Source of the DNA: Niastella koreensis GR20-10
GTDB taxonomy: Bacteria; Bacteroidota; Bacteroidia; Chitinophagales; Chitinophagaceae
Length of the DNA stretch: 64,000 nt
Direction of reading: 5' to 3'
Assembly: GCF_000246855.1 (NCBI RefSeq)
Contig: NC_016609.1
Location: 3,534,001 to 3,598,000, forward strand
In this document: positions 34,886-43,019 of the stretch, in pieces
Position numbering within the stretch: the first letter of the stretch is position 1
Layout: every line of letters begins with the position of its first letter
The notes under the pieces: model-generated
Told to the model about the DNA's origin: nothing
The model's input: the letters and a program-made list of their open reading frames with translations, nothing else
Database searches by the model: none
Translations under genes and position numbers: made by a program

Positions 34886-36802
34886 CTATTGTATCATCAA
34901 CTTCCCACTCTGCTCAAATCCATCTCCGGTTACTTTAAACATATACAATCCTGGTTTCAATGTTCTGCCTGGCGTAACCTTAATAATGTTATTGGCAGGT
35001 ATGCCCGTGGTAGAATATACTACCTGACCAGCCAGATCAGTAACCGCTACTTTATAAAGTTTATTGGTGTTATTACCGCTTATGCGAACATAAAAATGAT
35101 CGTGGGCCGGGTTGGGATATGCCATTGCCACCTGCGTTGCATTGCTGGCACTTACACTCACTATTGAGGAGTAAGTGGTTTTAGCTGTCTGATCGCCCGT
35201 CATTATCAGGCGGTAATATACCGTGCCATTGATGGGGTTTGCATCTGTATACGTATAATTAGACTGACCGGTACCAACCACTCTGCCAATAGCAGTGAAA
35301 TTGCTGCCGTCGGTAGAACGTTCAACAGTGTATGTTACGTTCTGTTCGTCGGCGCTGCTCCAGGTTAATACGGCTTTGTCGTTTTTATTTTCAGCACCAA
35401 AATAAGTTAACCTAACAGGTAATACAATGCCAATTCCGCCAACCACTCCGGATACATTGGTCCCACTTGCGTTTGCGGCATTGCCACTAAAAAAATTACT
35501 GATGGCGCCACCAGCTCCGGGTACGGTAATAGTAGTGATATTACTCATAGCAGGACTGCCACTAATCATTACAGCGCCCTGACCACCACCACCGCCGGCC
35601 CCATAGGGGAAAAAGCTATTAACATCGCCGCCATCGCCGCCATTTGCCTGTATTGTAAGCGGGCAGGCACCAGGAACGGTATAAGATCCAACCTGTAAAA
35701 CAATAGTACCGGCTGCACCACCGCCGCCGGCGCCATCGGAACCCGAAGTAGCCGGTTTAGCCCCGTTCGCAGTAATCTTTGGCGTGCCGCTGCCGCAATT
35801 GGTATTGATGGAGCCAGCCCTGATAAATATGATGCCCCCACCATTGCCACCAGCTGTTTGTGTCCCGTTATTACCCTGGGCACCGCCACCGCCACCGCCT
35901 AAAAATGCGCGGGTTCCGGTGGCCATGCTCAGGTTTAGCGCAACGCCGCCTAAGCCACCGCCATCACTACATGTCCAGTAGTAGGAACCATCGCCACCGG
36001 CAGAATAATTACTGCCGCCACCGCCGCCGGCCCCACCGGAATTACCACCGCCACCGCCTGTTAAAATTCTGGCGCGGCCGCGAACAAAAGTAGGATCGGT
36101 AACTGTGTTCACTAAATAAATGCCTTCCCCTTTTGCCCCATAAATGGTAGAATTAGAGGTATAGTTTCCTGTTGATCCACAGGTTGGTGTAGAAGAATTA
36201 CTGGAAGCAGCGCCACCGGCAAAACCCTGTCCGTCAACAGTAATAGTATGTTTAATGGTCAACGTACCAGGTACCGTAATAGCCACTACGCCGCCCCGGC
36301 CCTTGGTCCCATCCCAGGGAAGGGCCGTGATGTTGGCCGTAGTAGTAAAATTACCTGCACTTAACGAGGTAAAACTTACCACCTGCACACTCGCATTGCT
36401 GCCGGTATTAAAAGGTTTGGTCAATACTTTGTTGAGCGTAATGGTACCAGCGCCTAATCCGGAAATAACAGCAATTTCATACGCACCGGCATTGGAAATG
36501 CCCGACAATAAACCAAAACTGCTATTATTAGTAGTGCCACTGATCACATTGTCCTGCGTTTGCAAAACAATCACTTCATCATTCACGCCCCAGGTATGGC
36601 CAGCCGTACTGGCATTGGTAATGGTCAGTTGCGACTTACCACTTACGGTGGCTATGCCCGTAACTTTTGCATAGGCATTATAGGTAACCTGTGCCTGGCC
36701 AGCGATGGTAAACAGTAAGAAAAATAATAGTGAAAGAGTAAACGGTACAGGGGTGCCAAATAAGCACGATGAATTACCGATTGAGCGGTAAAGTTTTTCC
36801 AT
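34886..36802 (-). CDS. glycine-rich secreted protein with T9SS type A sorting domain
   Basis: A 638-residue protein with a long signal peptide (about 1-38, LLFFLLFTIAGQAQ). Residues 40-220 are a beta-rich adhesin-like part, and 230-450 are extremely glycine-rich (GGGGGNSGGAGGGGG, GGGLGG) with periodic GGNGGG turns. About 465-560 is a fibronectin-like domain (VRLTYFGAENKNDKAVLTWS, VERSTDGSNFTAIG), and the last 80 residues are a type A sorting domain (AYPNPAHDHFYVRISG, GLYMFKV, GKLMIQ). It should be exported by T9SS and fixed to the cell surface or released. It may be an adhesin or matrix protein; no catalytic domain is visible. An 8-base C tract precedes the start on the coding strand. Confidence 0.87.
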   Translation of the reverse strand: MEKLYRSIGNSSCLFGTPVPFTLSLLFFLLFTIAGQAQVTYNAYAKVTGIATVSGKSQLTITNASTAGHTWGVNDEVIVLQTQDNVISGTTNNSSFGLLSGISNAGAYEIAVISGLGAGTITLNKVLTKPFNTGSNASVQVVSFTSLSAGNFTTTANITALPWDGTKGRGGVVAITVPGTLTIKHTITVDGQGFAGGAASSNSSTPTCGSTGNYTSNSTIYGAKGEGIYLVNTVTDPTFVRGRARILTGGGGGNSGGAGGGGGSNYSAGGDGSYYWTCSDGGGLGGVALNLSMATGTRAFLGGGGGGAQGNNGTQTAGGNGGGIIFIRAGSINTNCGSGTPKITANGAKPATSGSDGAGGGGAAGTIVLQVGSYTVPGACPLTIQANGGDGGDVNSFFPYGAGGGGGQGAVMISGSPAMSNITTITVPGAGGAISNFFSGNAANASGTNVSGVVGGIGIVLPVRLTYFGAENKNDKAVLTWSSADEQNVTYTVERSTDGSNFTAIGRVVGTGQSNYTYTDANPINGTVYYRLIMTGDQTAKTTYSSIVSVSASNATQVAMAYPNPAHDHFYVRISGNNTNKLYKVAVTDLAGQVVYSTTGIPANNIIKVTPGRTLKPGLYMFKVTGDGFEQSGKLMIQ

Positions 36803-36815
36803 GGTACGGATTTTA

Positions 36816-36823
36816 GGGGGGGG
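36816..36823. repeat. homopolymeric G8 tract upstream of the T9SS gene
   Basis: Eight G on the plus strand, 14-21 bp upstream of the ATG at 36802 (C8 in the sense direction). It falls in the untranslated leader near where ribosome binding would occur. Confidence 0.8.
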
Positions 36824-36990
36824 TATCCCTCGGGTTTATGAACAATTACGGCGACAAAATAATACAAATAAACCCGTATATCATAGTAATATTTTTTAGC
36901 TATGATAAATTAATTTCCATTTAATGGAGGCTACAGAGATTATTACAATTACTTACATACAAACCCTATTGATATTCAAACATTAATATA

Positions 36991-37026
36991 AAAAAATAAA
37001 GCCACCCGGGTATGGCTTTATTTTTT
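36991..37026. terminator. terminator hairpin after the TIGR03118 gene
   Basis: Perfect 14-bp stem AAAAAATAAAGCCA / TGGCTTTATTTTTT with loop cccgggta. On the minus strand the T-run follows the stem, 15 bp after the stop of the 37041-38171 gene. Confidence 0.85.
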
Positions 37027-37040
37027 TATAACATGCAGAA

Positions 37041-38171
37041 TTACTTGGTTATATATCCGAACAGCCCATCCTTTTCATCATCAGGACCGGCCGTAAAATA
37101 CAAGCGGTTAGGATCAACGGTTGTTGCGGTAGCTGGTGGGAACATAAGCGCCCACAAACCATCAATTTGTAAAGGCTTCCCATGAAGGCCACGGAGTTGT
37201 CCGATAAATTTGCCACTCGTATTAAAAACATTGATATACCCATCGCCGAAATTACCAACCAGTACAGCGGAAGTGGGTTTACCATCATCATCAGTAAAGA
37301 AAGTGTCCGGCGCCCAGGCAACACCCCAGGGTGCATTCAACTTATCCTTTGTTGCAAACCGTTTGTCCAATACCCCGTTCGTATTGTACACGTCAACAAT
37401 ACCCAGCCCCACTCCATGTTCTTCATCTCCATTGGGACCAACCTTGGCATACATCACATACAAACTGCCATTGACCAACTGGATATTAAAAGGCGCGTAG
37501 CCCGAAGGCAGGTCCGGATCTTTAAAAGGTAAATTAACAGCGTGCCAATTCTTGTCCCATACTTCAATTTTACCCGACTTAAAATTGGCTGCATATAAAT
37601 GATATTCACCGCCGCTGTTTTTAGCCATGGTAAGCCCTGTATAAACTGCGCCCATGTTGGCGGCTATTCTTAAGGCAAAATTGCCGGCAGCCGGGTTCCA
37701 ACCTGAGACCACCCCATCGGTGCCTACAAAAAAGAAACGCCCGGGTGTGCCATTCGACAATAAAAACTCCTTGCTGCTGGTATCACTGTTCACCACGGTA
37801 CCTGTTGGCATGCCGCCCGTTGTTGCAGTGGGCGAAGGAATGGCTACTTCGGGTCTTGCGGCAAGCATATTTCCATCTTTGTCATACACATTGGAAACAT
37901 GTCCCGCGTTGCTGCCTATCCATGCAATGCCCGAGGCGCTGAATGTCAATCCCCAGGAATTGAGCAAATGGGCGTCCACATGCATAGCGCCATATTCATC
38001 GTTGTTACTCACCAGGTTTACCTGGTTGTAGTCTTTCAACGAGGGATCCTTGTTCTCTTTGTGATGGATAAGATCCTCCAGTTTAGAACAACTTTGGGTT
38101 AAAAAAACAAAGGAAAGCATGGCAGTTGCTGCCAGGTAACACCGCCAGGTGTTGTGGAATGTTAGCTTCAT
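37041..38171 (-). CDS. TIGR03118-family lipoprotein (propeller-like)
   Basis: A 376-residue protein with a lipoprotein signal peptide (MKLTFHNTWRCYLAATAM, then FVFLTQSC). The body matches the TIGR03118 family pattern closely: VNLVSNN, LLNSWGLTFSASGIAWIGSN, DGVVSGWNPA, YAANFKSGKIEVWDKNW, DLPSGYAPFNIQLVNGSLYV, LNAPWGVAWAP, LVGNFGDGYINVF and the final LYFTAGPDDEKDGLFGYI. The family is found in many bacteria, often extracellular; no activity is established. The ATG at 38171 gives a normal signal peptide, unlike an in-frame ATG 11 codons upstream. It is divergent from the GH15 gene. Confidence 0.87.
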   Translation of the reverse strand: MKLTFHNTWRCYLAATAMLSFVFLTQSCSKLEDLIHHKENKDPSLKDYNQVNLVSNNDEYGAMHVDAHLLNSWGLTFSASGIAWIGSNAGHVSNVYDKDGNMLAARPEVAIPSPTATTGGMPTGTVVNSDTSSKEFLLSNGTPGRFFFVGTDGVVSGWNPAAGNFALRIAANMGAVYTGLTMAKNSGGEYHLYAANFKSGKIEVWDKNWHAVNLPFKDPDLPSGYAPFNIQLVNGSLYVMYAKVGPNGDEEHGVGLGIVDVYNTNGVLDKRFATKDKLNAPWGVAWAPDTFFTDDDGKPTSAVLVGNFGDGYINVFNTSGKFIGQLRGLHGKPLQIDGLWALMFPPATATTVDPNRLYFTAGPDDEKDGLFGYITK

Positions 38172-38412
38172 AACAATTTTTGTTTTAGCTGTGAAGAAAT
38201 TCAAAGCCGGTTCACTTCAGGTGGTTATGAGCCAGGGGATGATGCAGGGAGATCTTTTAAGACAGAGTTTGGGTTGTTATTATTATTACGCAGGTTAACT
38301 ATAAAAGTTGCCGACAATTATAAGTTTTGTCTGATGTTTATTTCCTACGATGCCAATACGTTTTGCTAAATCGAGCTAATAAGCCGGGCATTAAAATTGT
38401 TTAACATAGAAC

Positions 38413-40245
38413 ATGGGGTATCAACCAATCGAAAACTACGGCATTATTGGCGACCTGAATACAGTGGCCCTGGTTAGTCTCAATGGCTCAATCGACTTTC
38501 TATGTCTTCCCCACTTCGACTCACCTACCCTGTTCGCAGCCTTGCTCGATGACAAAAAAGGCGGCTCTTTCAGCATCCGGCCCCTGTTTAAGGAAATGAG
38601 CACCAAACAGCTCTATTTACCCGACACCAATGTGCTGTTAACAAGATTCCTGTCGGAAGAAGGCGTGGGCGAAATAACCGACTTTATGCCGGTGGAGGAA
38701 CGAAACAACGTAACGGAGGTGATAAGAAGAATAACAACCATCCGGGGTAAAGTAAAATATAAAATGTGTTGCCGGCCCGCTTTTAATTATGGACAAAGCG
38801 GGTACGACATAAAAAAAGTATCGGACCAGGAATTCATTTTATCAAGCAAGGGTGACGACAAAACCCGGCTTCGGTTACAAAGCTCCGTTGCATTGAAGGC
38901 GGAAGATGGAACTGTTAGCGCCGATTTTACGCTGGCGCCCAATGAAACGGCCGATTTCGTCCTGGCTTATATCGATGGGCACGACCGTTGCGATGAACGG
39001 GAATTGAAAGAACAGGTGACCAAATGTCTTTTTGCAACCGTTAATTACTGGAAAGACTGGATCGCCCAATCTACTTACCAGGGACGTTGGATGGAAATGG
39101 TGAACCGCTCGGCGTTGGTGCTGAAATTATTGTCGTCGCACCAATATGGTTCCATCATTGCAGCCCCTACGTTCAGTTTACCCGAAACCATCGGCGCCAA
39201 AAGAAACTGGGACTACCGCTACACCTGGATCCGCGATGCCTCTTTCACGGTGTATACCTTATTAAGACTGGGCTATGGCAAAGAGGCAGGTAATTTCATA
39301 AACTGGGTGGAGAAGCGTTGCCAGGATATAAAAGACAATACCCCGCTGGGTATTATGTATTCAATAAACGGTGAGCGGCAGATCACAGAAAGTATCCTCG
39401 GTAATTTTGAAGGCTACAAACAATCGGCGCCCGTACGCATTGGCAACGATGCTTACCGGCAATTGCAGCTTGATATTTATGGCGAGCTGATGGATGCCGT
39501 ATACCTGTATAATAAATATGAAGAACGCATTTCGCACGACTTCTGGAAAGACCTGACGAAACAGATTGACTGGCTGAATGATCACTGGCGCGATGCCGAT
39601 GAAGGCATTTGGGAAGTGAGAGGCGGCAAGCAACATTTTCTATATTCCCGGCTACAATGCTGGGTGGCATTTGACCGGGCCATAAAACTGGCTACCCACC
39701 GGTCGTTCCCGTTTAACCCCGCCTGGCGCGAACAACGCGATATTATTTTCAATAGCATTTACAACGATTACTGGGATGAGAACAAAAAAGCTTTTATGCA
39801 ATATCCCGGCTCTGCTACGGTTGATGCCTCGGCCCTGCTGATGCCGCTGATCCGTTTCATCAGTCCGAAAGATCCTAAGTGGATGTCTACTTTACAGTGT
39901 ATTGAAAAAGAACTGGTATCGGATTCACTGGTATACCGGTACCGGCCCGGGGTGGCAGCACCCGATGGGTTTGTAAGCCATGAAGGCACCTTCACCATGT
40001 GCACGTTCTGGTATGTGGAATGTTTGTCGCGTTCGGGCCAACTGGAAAAGGCACGGCTGTACTTTGAAAAAATGTTAGGGTATGCCAACCATTTAGGGTT
40101 GTTTTCAGAACAGTTGGGTTTCCGGGGCGAACACCTGGGCAATTTTCCGCAGGCATTCTCGCACCTGGGTTTGATCAGTGCCGCCTACAACCTCGACAAA
40201 CAACTAAACAACAGCCGGAATAAAAATGTAAACCATTCTATTTAA
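38413..40245 (+). CDS. GH15-family glucoamylase/trehalase-like enzyme
   Basis: A 610-residue cytoplasmic protein without a signal peptide. The N-terminal beta-sandwich starts YQPIENYGIIGDLNTVALVS, the standard opening of bacterial GH15 enzymes. The (alpha/alpha)6 barrel carries NWDYRYTWIRDASF (about 266-278), the catalytic acid Glu401 in DEGIWEVRGGKQHFLYS and the catalytic base Glu566 in GLFSEQLGFRGEHLGNFPQAFSHLGLI. Known activities are glucoamylase, glucodextranase and trehalase; absence of export favours trehalose or internal glucan as substrate (inference). Its TAA stop shares one base with the ATG of the next gene, so the two are translationally coupled. Confidence 0.92.
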   Translation: MGYQPIENYGIIGDLNTVALVSLNGSIDFLCLPHFDSPTLFAALLDDKKGGSFSIRPLFKEMSTKQLYLPDTNVLLTRFLSEEGVGEITDFMPVEERNNVTEVIRRITTIRGKVKYKMCCRPAFNYGQSGYDIKKVSDQEFILSSKGDDKTRLRLQSSVALKAEDGTVSADFTLAPNETADFVLAYIDGHDRCDERELKEQVTKCLFATVNYWKDWIAQSTYQGRWMEMVNRSALVLKLLSSHQYGSIIAAPTFSLPETIGAKRNWDYRYTWIRDASFTVYTLLRLGYGKEAGNFINWVEKRCQDIKDNTPLGIMYSINGERQITESILGNFEGYKQSAPVRIGNDAYRQLQLDIYGELMDAVYLYNKYEERISHDFWKDLTKQIDWLNDHWRDADEGIWEVRGGKQHFLYSRLQCWVAFDRAIKLATHRSFPFNPAWREQRDIIFNSIYNDYWDENKKAFMQYPGSATVDASALLMPLIRFISPKDPKWMSTLQCIEKELVSDSLVYRYRPGVAAPDGFVSHEGTFTMCTFWYVECLSRSGQLEKARLYFEKMLGYANHLGLFSEQLGFRGEHLGNFPQAFSHLGLISAAYNLDKQLNNSRNKNVNHSI

Positions 40246-40604
40246 TGGCACAGCCAACCAAAGATATAACCTTATATGAGCAACAGATAAAAAGCGGTAC
40301 GGTAGACCCCTTCCCATACGACCGGCTGATGATCTATTACCGCAAACAAAAAGACCTGAAAAAAGAATTACAGGTAATTAACCAGGCGCTGAAGACATTT
40401 ACCAATCATTTAAAGGAGCAGACAGGTAAATTACTGAAGAGCGGCAAATCGCAGGCAACTATAAAAAAGCTCAGTGCAAAATTCAACCTGTCGTCCGGAC
40501 TGGTTGATAAAAAAGGCAATCCCAAATACCTGCCCGAACCACTCCCCCGCTGGACAAAAAGAAAACAAGCCGTGCAGGACAAGTTGAAAAATTTTAAAGA
40601 TTAA
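40245..40604 (+). CDS. small basic protein of unknown function coupled to GH15
   Basis: A 119-residue, lysine-rich, helical protein (KDLKKELQVINQALKTF, then QATIKKLSAKFNLSSGLVD, ending RWTKRKQAVQDKLKNFKD). I recognise no domain. Its ATG starts on the last base of the GH15 stop (TAATG), so it depends on ribosomes finishing the GH15 gene. The spacing suggests a protein that acts with the enzyme or with glucan or nucleic acid, but its function cannot be told. Confidence 0.8.
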   Translation: MAQPTKDITLYEQQIKSGTVDPFPYDRLMIYYRKQKDLKKELQVINQALKTFTNHLKEQTGKLLKSGKSQATIKKLSAKFNLSSGLVDKKGNPKYLPEPLPRWTKRKQAVQDKLKNFKD

Positions 40605-40707
40605 GTGAAGTATTGTCGCATTCGTTACTATATTTTATACCAGTCTCCCTTTTTTCTTTTTGGCTAATAAATAAAACACCAAGGTTAGTTTTACAGGCGC
40701 ATTAATT

Positions 40708-40751
40708 TAAAGAAAAGACCATCTGCCGGTTGGCGGATGGTCTTTTCTTTA
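40708..40751. terminator. bidirectional terminator between convergent transcripts
   Basis: Stem of about 20 bp (AAAGAAAAGACCATCTGCC with its complement, one G-T pair) around a 4-nt loop, with T-rich ends on both strands. It separates the GH15 operon (plus) from groEL (minus). Confidence 0.85.
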
Positions 40752-40797
40752 TAATGCAAATAACCCTGACAGAAGAAGCCAGGGTTACACACAACAA

Positions 40798-42426
40798 CTA
40801 ATACCCCATTCCATTCATGCCAGGGGAAGGAGCGGCAACTGTTTCCTGTTTAGGTTTGTCAGCGATCACGCATTCGGTAGTCAGTAACATCCCAGCAACG
40901 GACGCTGCATGTTCAAGCGCCACGCGAGCTACCTTGGTGGGATCTATTACGCCGGCTGCCAGCAGGTTTTCATATTGTTCGGTACGGGCGTTGAAGCCAT
41001 AATCGCCGGTACCCTGTTTAATATTCTGTACTACAATGCTTCCTTCCAAACCACTGTTGTGCACGATCTGGCGCAGCGGTTCTTCGATAGCACGTTTCAC
41101 AATCGCAATCCCGGTTGTTTCATCTTCGTTTTTACCTTCCAGGTTCTCCAACTTTTGAGCAGCCCTGATATACGCCACGCCACCGCCGGGCACAATGCCT
41201 TCTTCCACAGCAGCCCGGGTTGCATGCAGGGCATCGTCAACACGGTCTTTCTTTTCTTTCATTTCCACTTCGGTAGCAGCGCCCACATACAGCACGGCCA
41301 CCCCGCCCGACAATTTGGCCAACCGCTCCTGCAATTTTTCTTTATCATAGTCTGAAGTGGTTGCGGCCATTTGGGCTTTGATCTGGTTAATGCGTTCAGT
41401 AATGGCCGCCTTTTTACCTAAACCACCTACAATGGTAGTGTTGTCTTTATCGATGGTTATAGTTTCAGCAGAGCCTAAATGTTCCAGCTCAACCTTTTCA
41501 AGCGTATATCCCTGTTCTTCGCTGATAACAGTGCCATTGGTTAAAATGGCAATATCCTGCAACATTTCCTTGCGGCGGTCGCCAAACCCTGGCGCTTTTA
41601 CGGCAGCCACTTTCAGGGTTCCACGCAGTTTATTCACTACCAGGGTTGCCAGGGCCTCCCCTTCCAGGTCTTCTGCAATGATCAGGATCGGGCGACTGGT
41701 TTTGGCAGTTTTCTCCAATATGCCCAGGATATCTTTCATGGCAGAAATCTTCTTATCATAGATGAGGATGTATGGCTGTTGCAGTTCTGCCTGCATTTTT
41801 TCCGTGTTCGTAACAAAATAGGGAGAAATGTATCCTCTGTCGAATTGCATGCCTTCCACCACTTCAACAGTAGTGTCGGTGCCTTTGGCTTCTTCTACGG
41901 TGATCACGCCTTCGTTACTTACTTTACCGAATGCCTGTGCAATCAGTTCCCCTATATTATCATCATTGTTGGCAGAAATGGTTGCTACCTGGCGGATCTT
42001 GCTAACATCCGTGCCAACTGTTTGCGATTGTTCACGCAGGCTTTTTACAATAGCCTCCACGCCCTTATCGATCCCTTTTTTAAGGTCCATGGGATTAGCG
42101 CCTGCAGCTACATTTTTCAGTCCTTCGTGTATAATGGCTTGCGCCAGTACGGTGGCAGTTGTAGTACCATCGCCAGCCAGATCGGCTGTTCTGGAAGCAA
42201 CTTCTTTCACCATCTGGGCGCCCATGTTCTCCAATGGGTCTTCCAGCTCAATTTCTTTCGCAACACTTACCCCATCTTTTGTTATGGCGGGTGCGCCGAA
42301 TTTCTTTTCCAGTACTACGTTGCGTCCCTTTGGGCCAAGCGTTACTTTTACAGCGTTGGCTAAAATATCAACGCCTTTCTTCATCTGGTTTCTGGCTGTT
42401 ACATCAAAAAACAATTCTTTCGACAT
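40798..42426 (-). CDS. groL: chaperonin GroEL (Hsp60)
   Basis: A 542-residue full-length GroEL. It has the standard start with [21 protein letters not shown], the ATP-binding [11 protein letters not shown] and [13 protein letters not shown], and [31 protein letters not shown] and a short Gly-Met C-terminal tail (GMNGMGY). It refolds proteins in the cytoplasm together with GroES, encoded 63 bp upstream on the same strand. No CIRCE inverted repeat is visible before the operon. Confidence 0.98.
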   Translation of the reverse strand: MSKELFFDVTARNQMKKGVDILANAVKVTLGPKGRNVVLEKKFGAPAITKDGVSVAKEIELEDPLENMGAQMVKEVASRTADLAGDGTTTATVLAQAIIHEGLKNVAAGANPMDLKKGIDKGVEAIVKSLREQSQTVGTDVSKIRQVATISANNDDNIGELIAQAFGKVSNEGVITVEEAKGTDTTVEVVEGMQFDRGYISPYFVTNTEKMQAELQQPYILIYDKKISAMKDILGILEKTAKTSRPILIIAEDLEGEALATLVVNKLRGTLKVAAVKAPGFGDRRKEMLQDIAILTNGTVISEEQGYTLEKVELEHLGSAETITIDKDNTTIVGGLGKKAAITERINQIKAQMAATTSDYDKEKLQERLAKLSGGVAVLYVGAATEVEMKEKKDRVDDALHATRAAVEEGIVPGGGVAYIRAAQKLENLEGKNEDETTGIAIVKRAIEEPLRQIVHNSGLEGSIVVQNIKQGTGDYGFNARTEQYENLLAAGVIDPTKVARVALEHAASVAGMLLTTECVIADKPKQETVAAPSPGMNGMGY

Positions 42427-42489
42427 AGCTCATGATTTTTTAGCGGTTGTAAATAAAGGATCAAAAAAAATAATAAAGTATCGTTACCG

Positions 42490-42771
42490 TTACAGGATGG
42501 CGAGAATATCCGATTCCCGCATGATCAGCAGTTCCTGACCTTCATACTGAAATTCGGTACCGGAATATTTGCCATACAATACTTTGTCGCCCTGTTTCAC
42601 CGTAACCGGTTCGTCCTTTTTACCAGGGCCGGCGGCCAATACAATTCCCATCAGGGGTTTTTCTTTTGCGGTGTCGGGGATAATGATACCACCAGCGGTT
42701 TTGCTTTCAGCCGGGGCGGGTTTAATAATAACCCTGTCGTGCAATGGAGTGGCTTTTACGTTTTCTGCCAT
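42490..42771 (-). CDS. groS: co-chaperonin GroES (Hsp10)
   Basis: A 93-residue full-length Gro[22 protein letters not shown] at the start, the mobile loop [30 protein letters not shown] and the C-terminal [12 protein letters not shown]. It forms the lid of the GroEL chamber. It is the first gene of the groES-groEL operon; the promoter lies in the 248-bp gap shared with the divergent phospholipase gene. Confidence 0.98.
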   Translation of the reverse strand: MAENVKATPLHDRVIIKPAPAESKTAGGIIIPDTAKEKPLMGIVLAAGPGKKDEPVTVKQGDKVLYGKYSGTEFQYEGQELLIMRESDILAIL

Positions 42772-43019
42772 AATAGATGATTTTGAATTTGGTTAAAACA
42801 AAGTCAGATTTTATTGCGCTTATAAAAAGCCGGTGATTTTTTGCTACCAACTAGTATGCCATTGGCGAAAATGGCTGACTGACTGAAAAAAATGCAGGAA
42901 ATTTTTTCAGTTTCACGCAATCGATTGTCAAAATTTCCATAGCGCCCGCATGCAACCCGTTTACCCGGTCTTACAACTAGTAGATCAGACGCTACAAGCA
43001 AAACCAACGTACACTTTAT

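Noticed and set aside
35600-36100. plus-strand ORFs rich in Pro and Pro-Pro-His across the glycine-rich gene
   Set aside because: They are complementary shadows of GGN/GGC codons in the T9SS protein gene on the minus strand.
42804-43007. 67-codon ORF upstream of groES on the minus strand
   Set aside because: It covers the promoter gap between groES and phospholipase C, has no family likeness and contains an AT-rich hairpin; probably chance.
42772-43019. possible CIRCE heat-shock element before groES
   Set aside because: No TTAGCACTC-N9-GAGTGCTAA-like inverted repeat is present; only an ACTGAAAAAAAT hairpin-like stretch near 42.89 kb.
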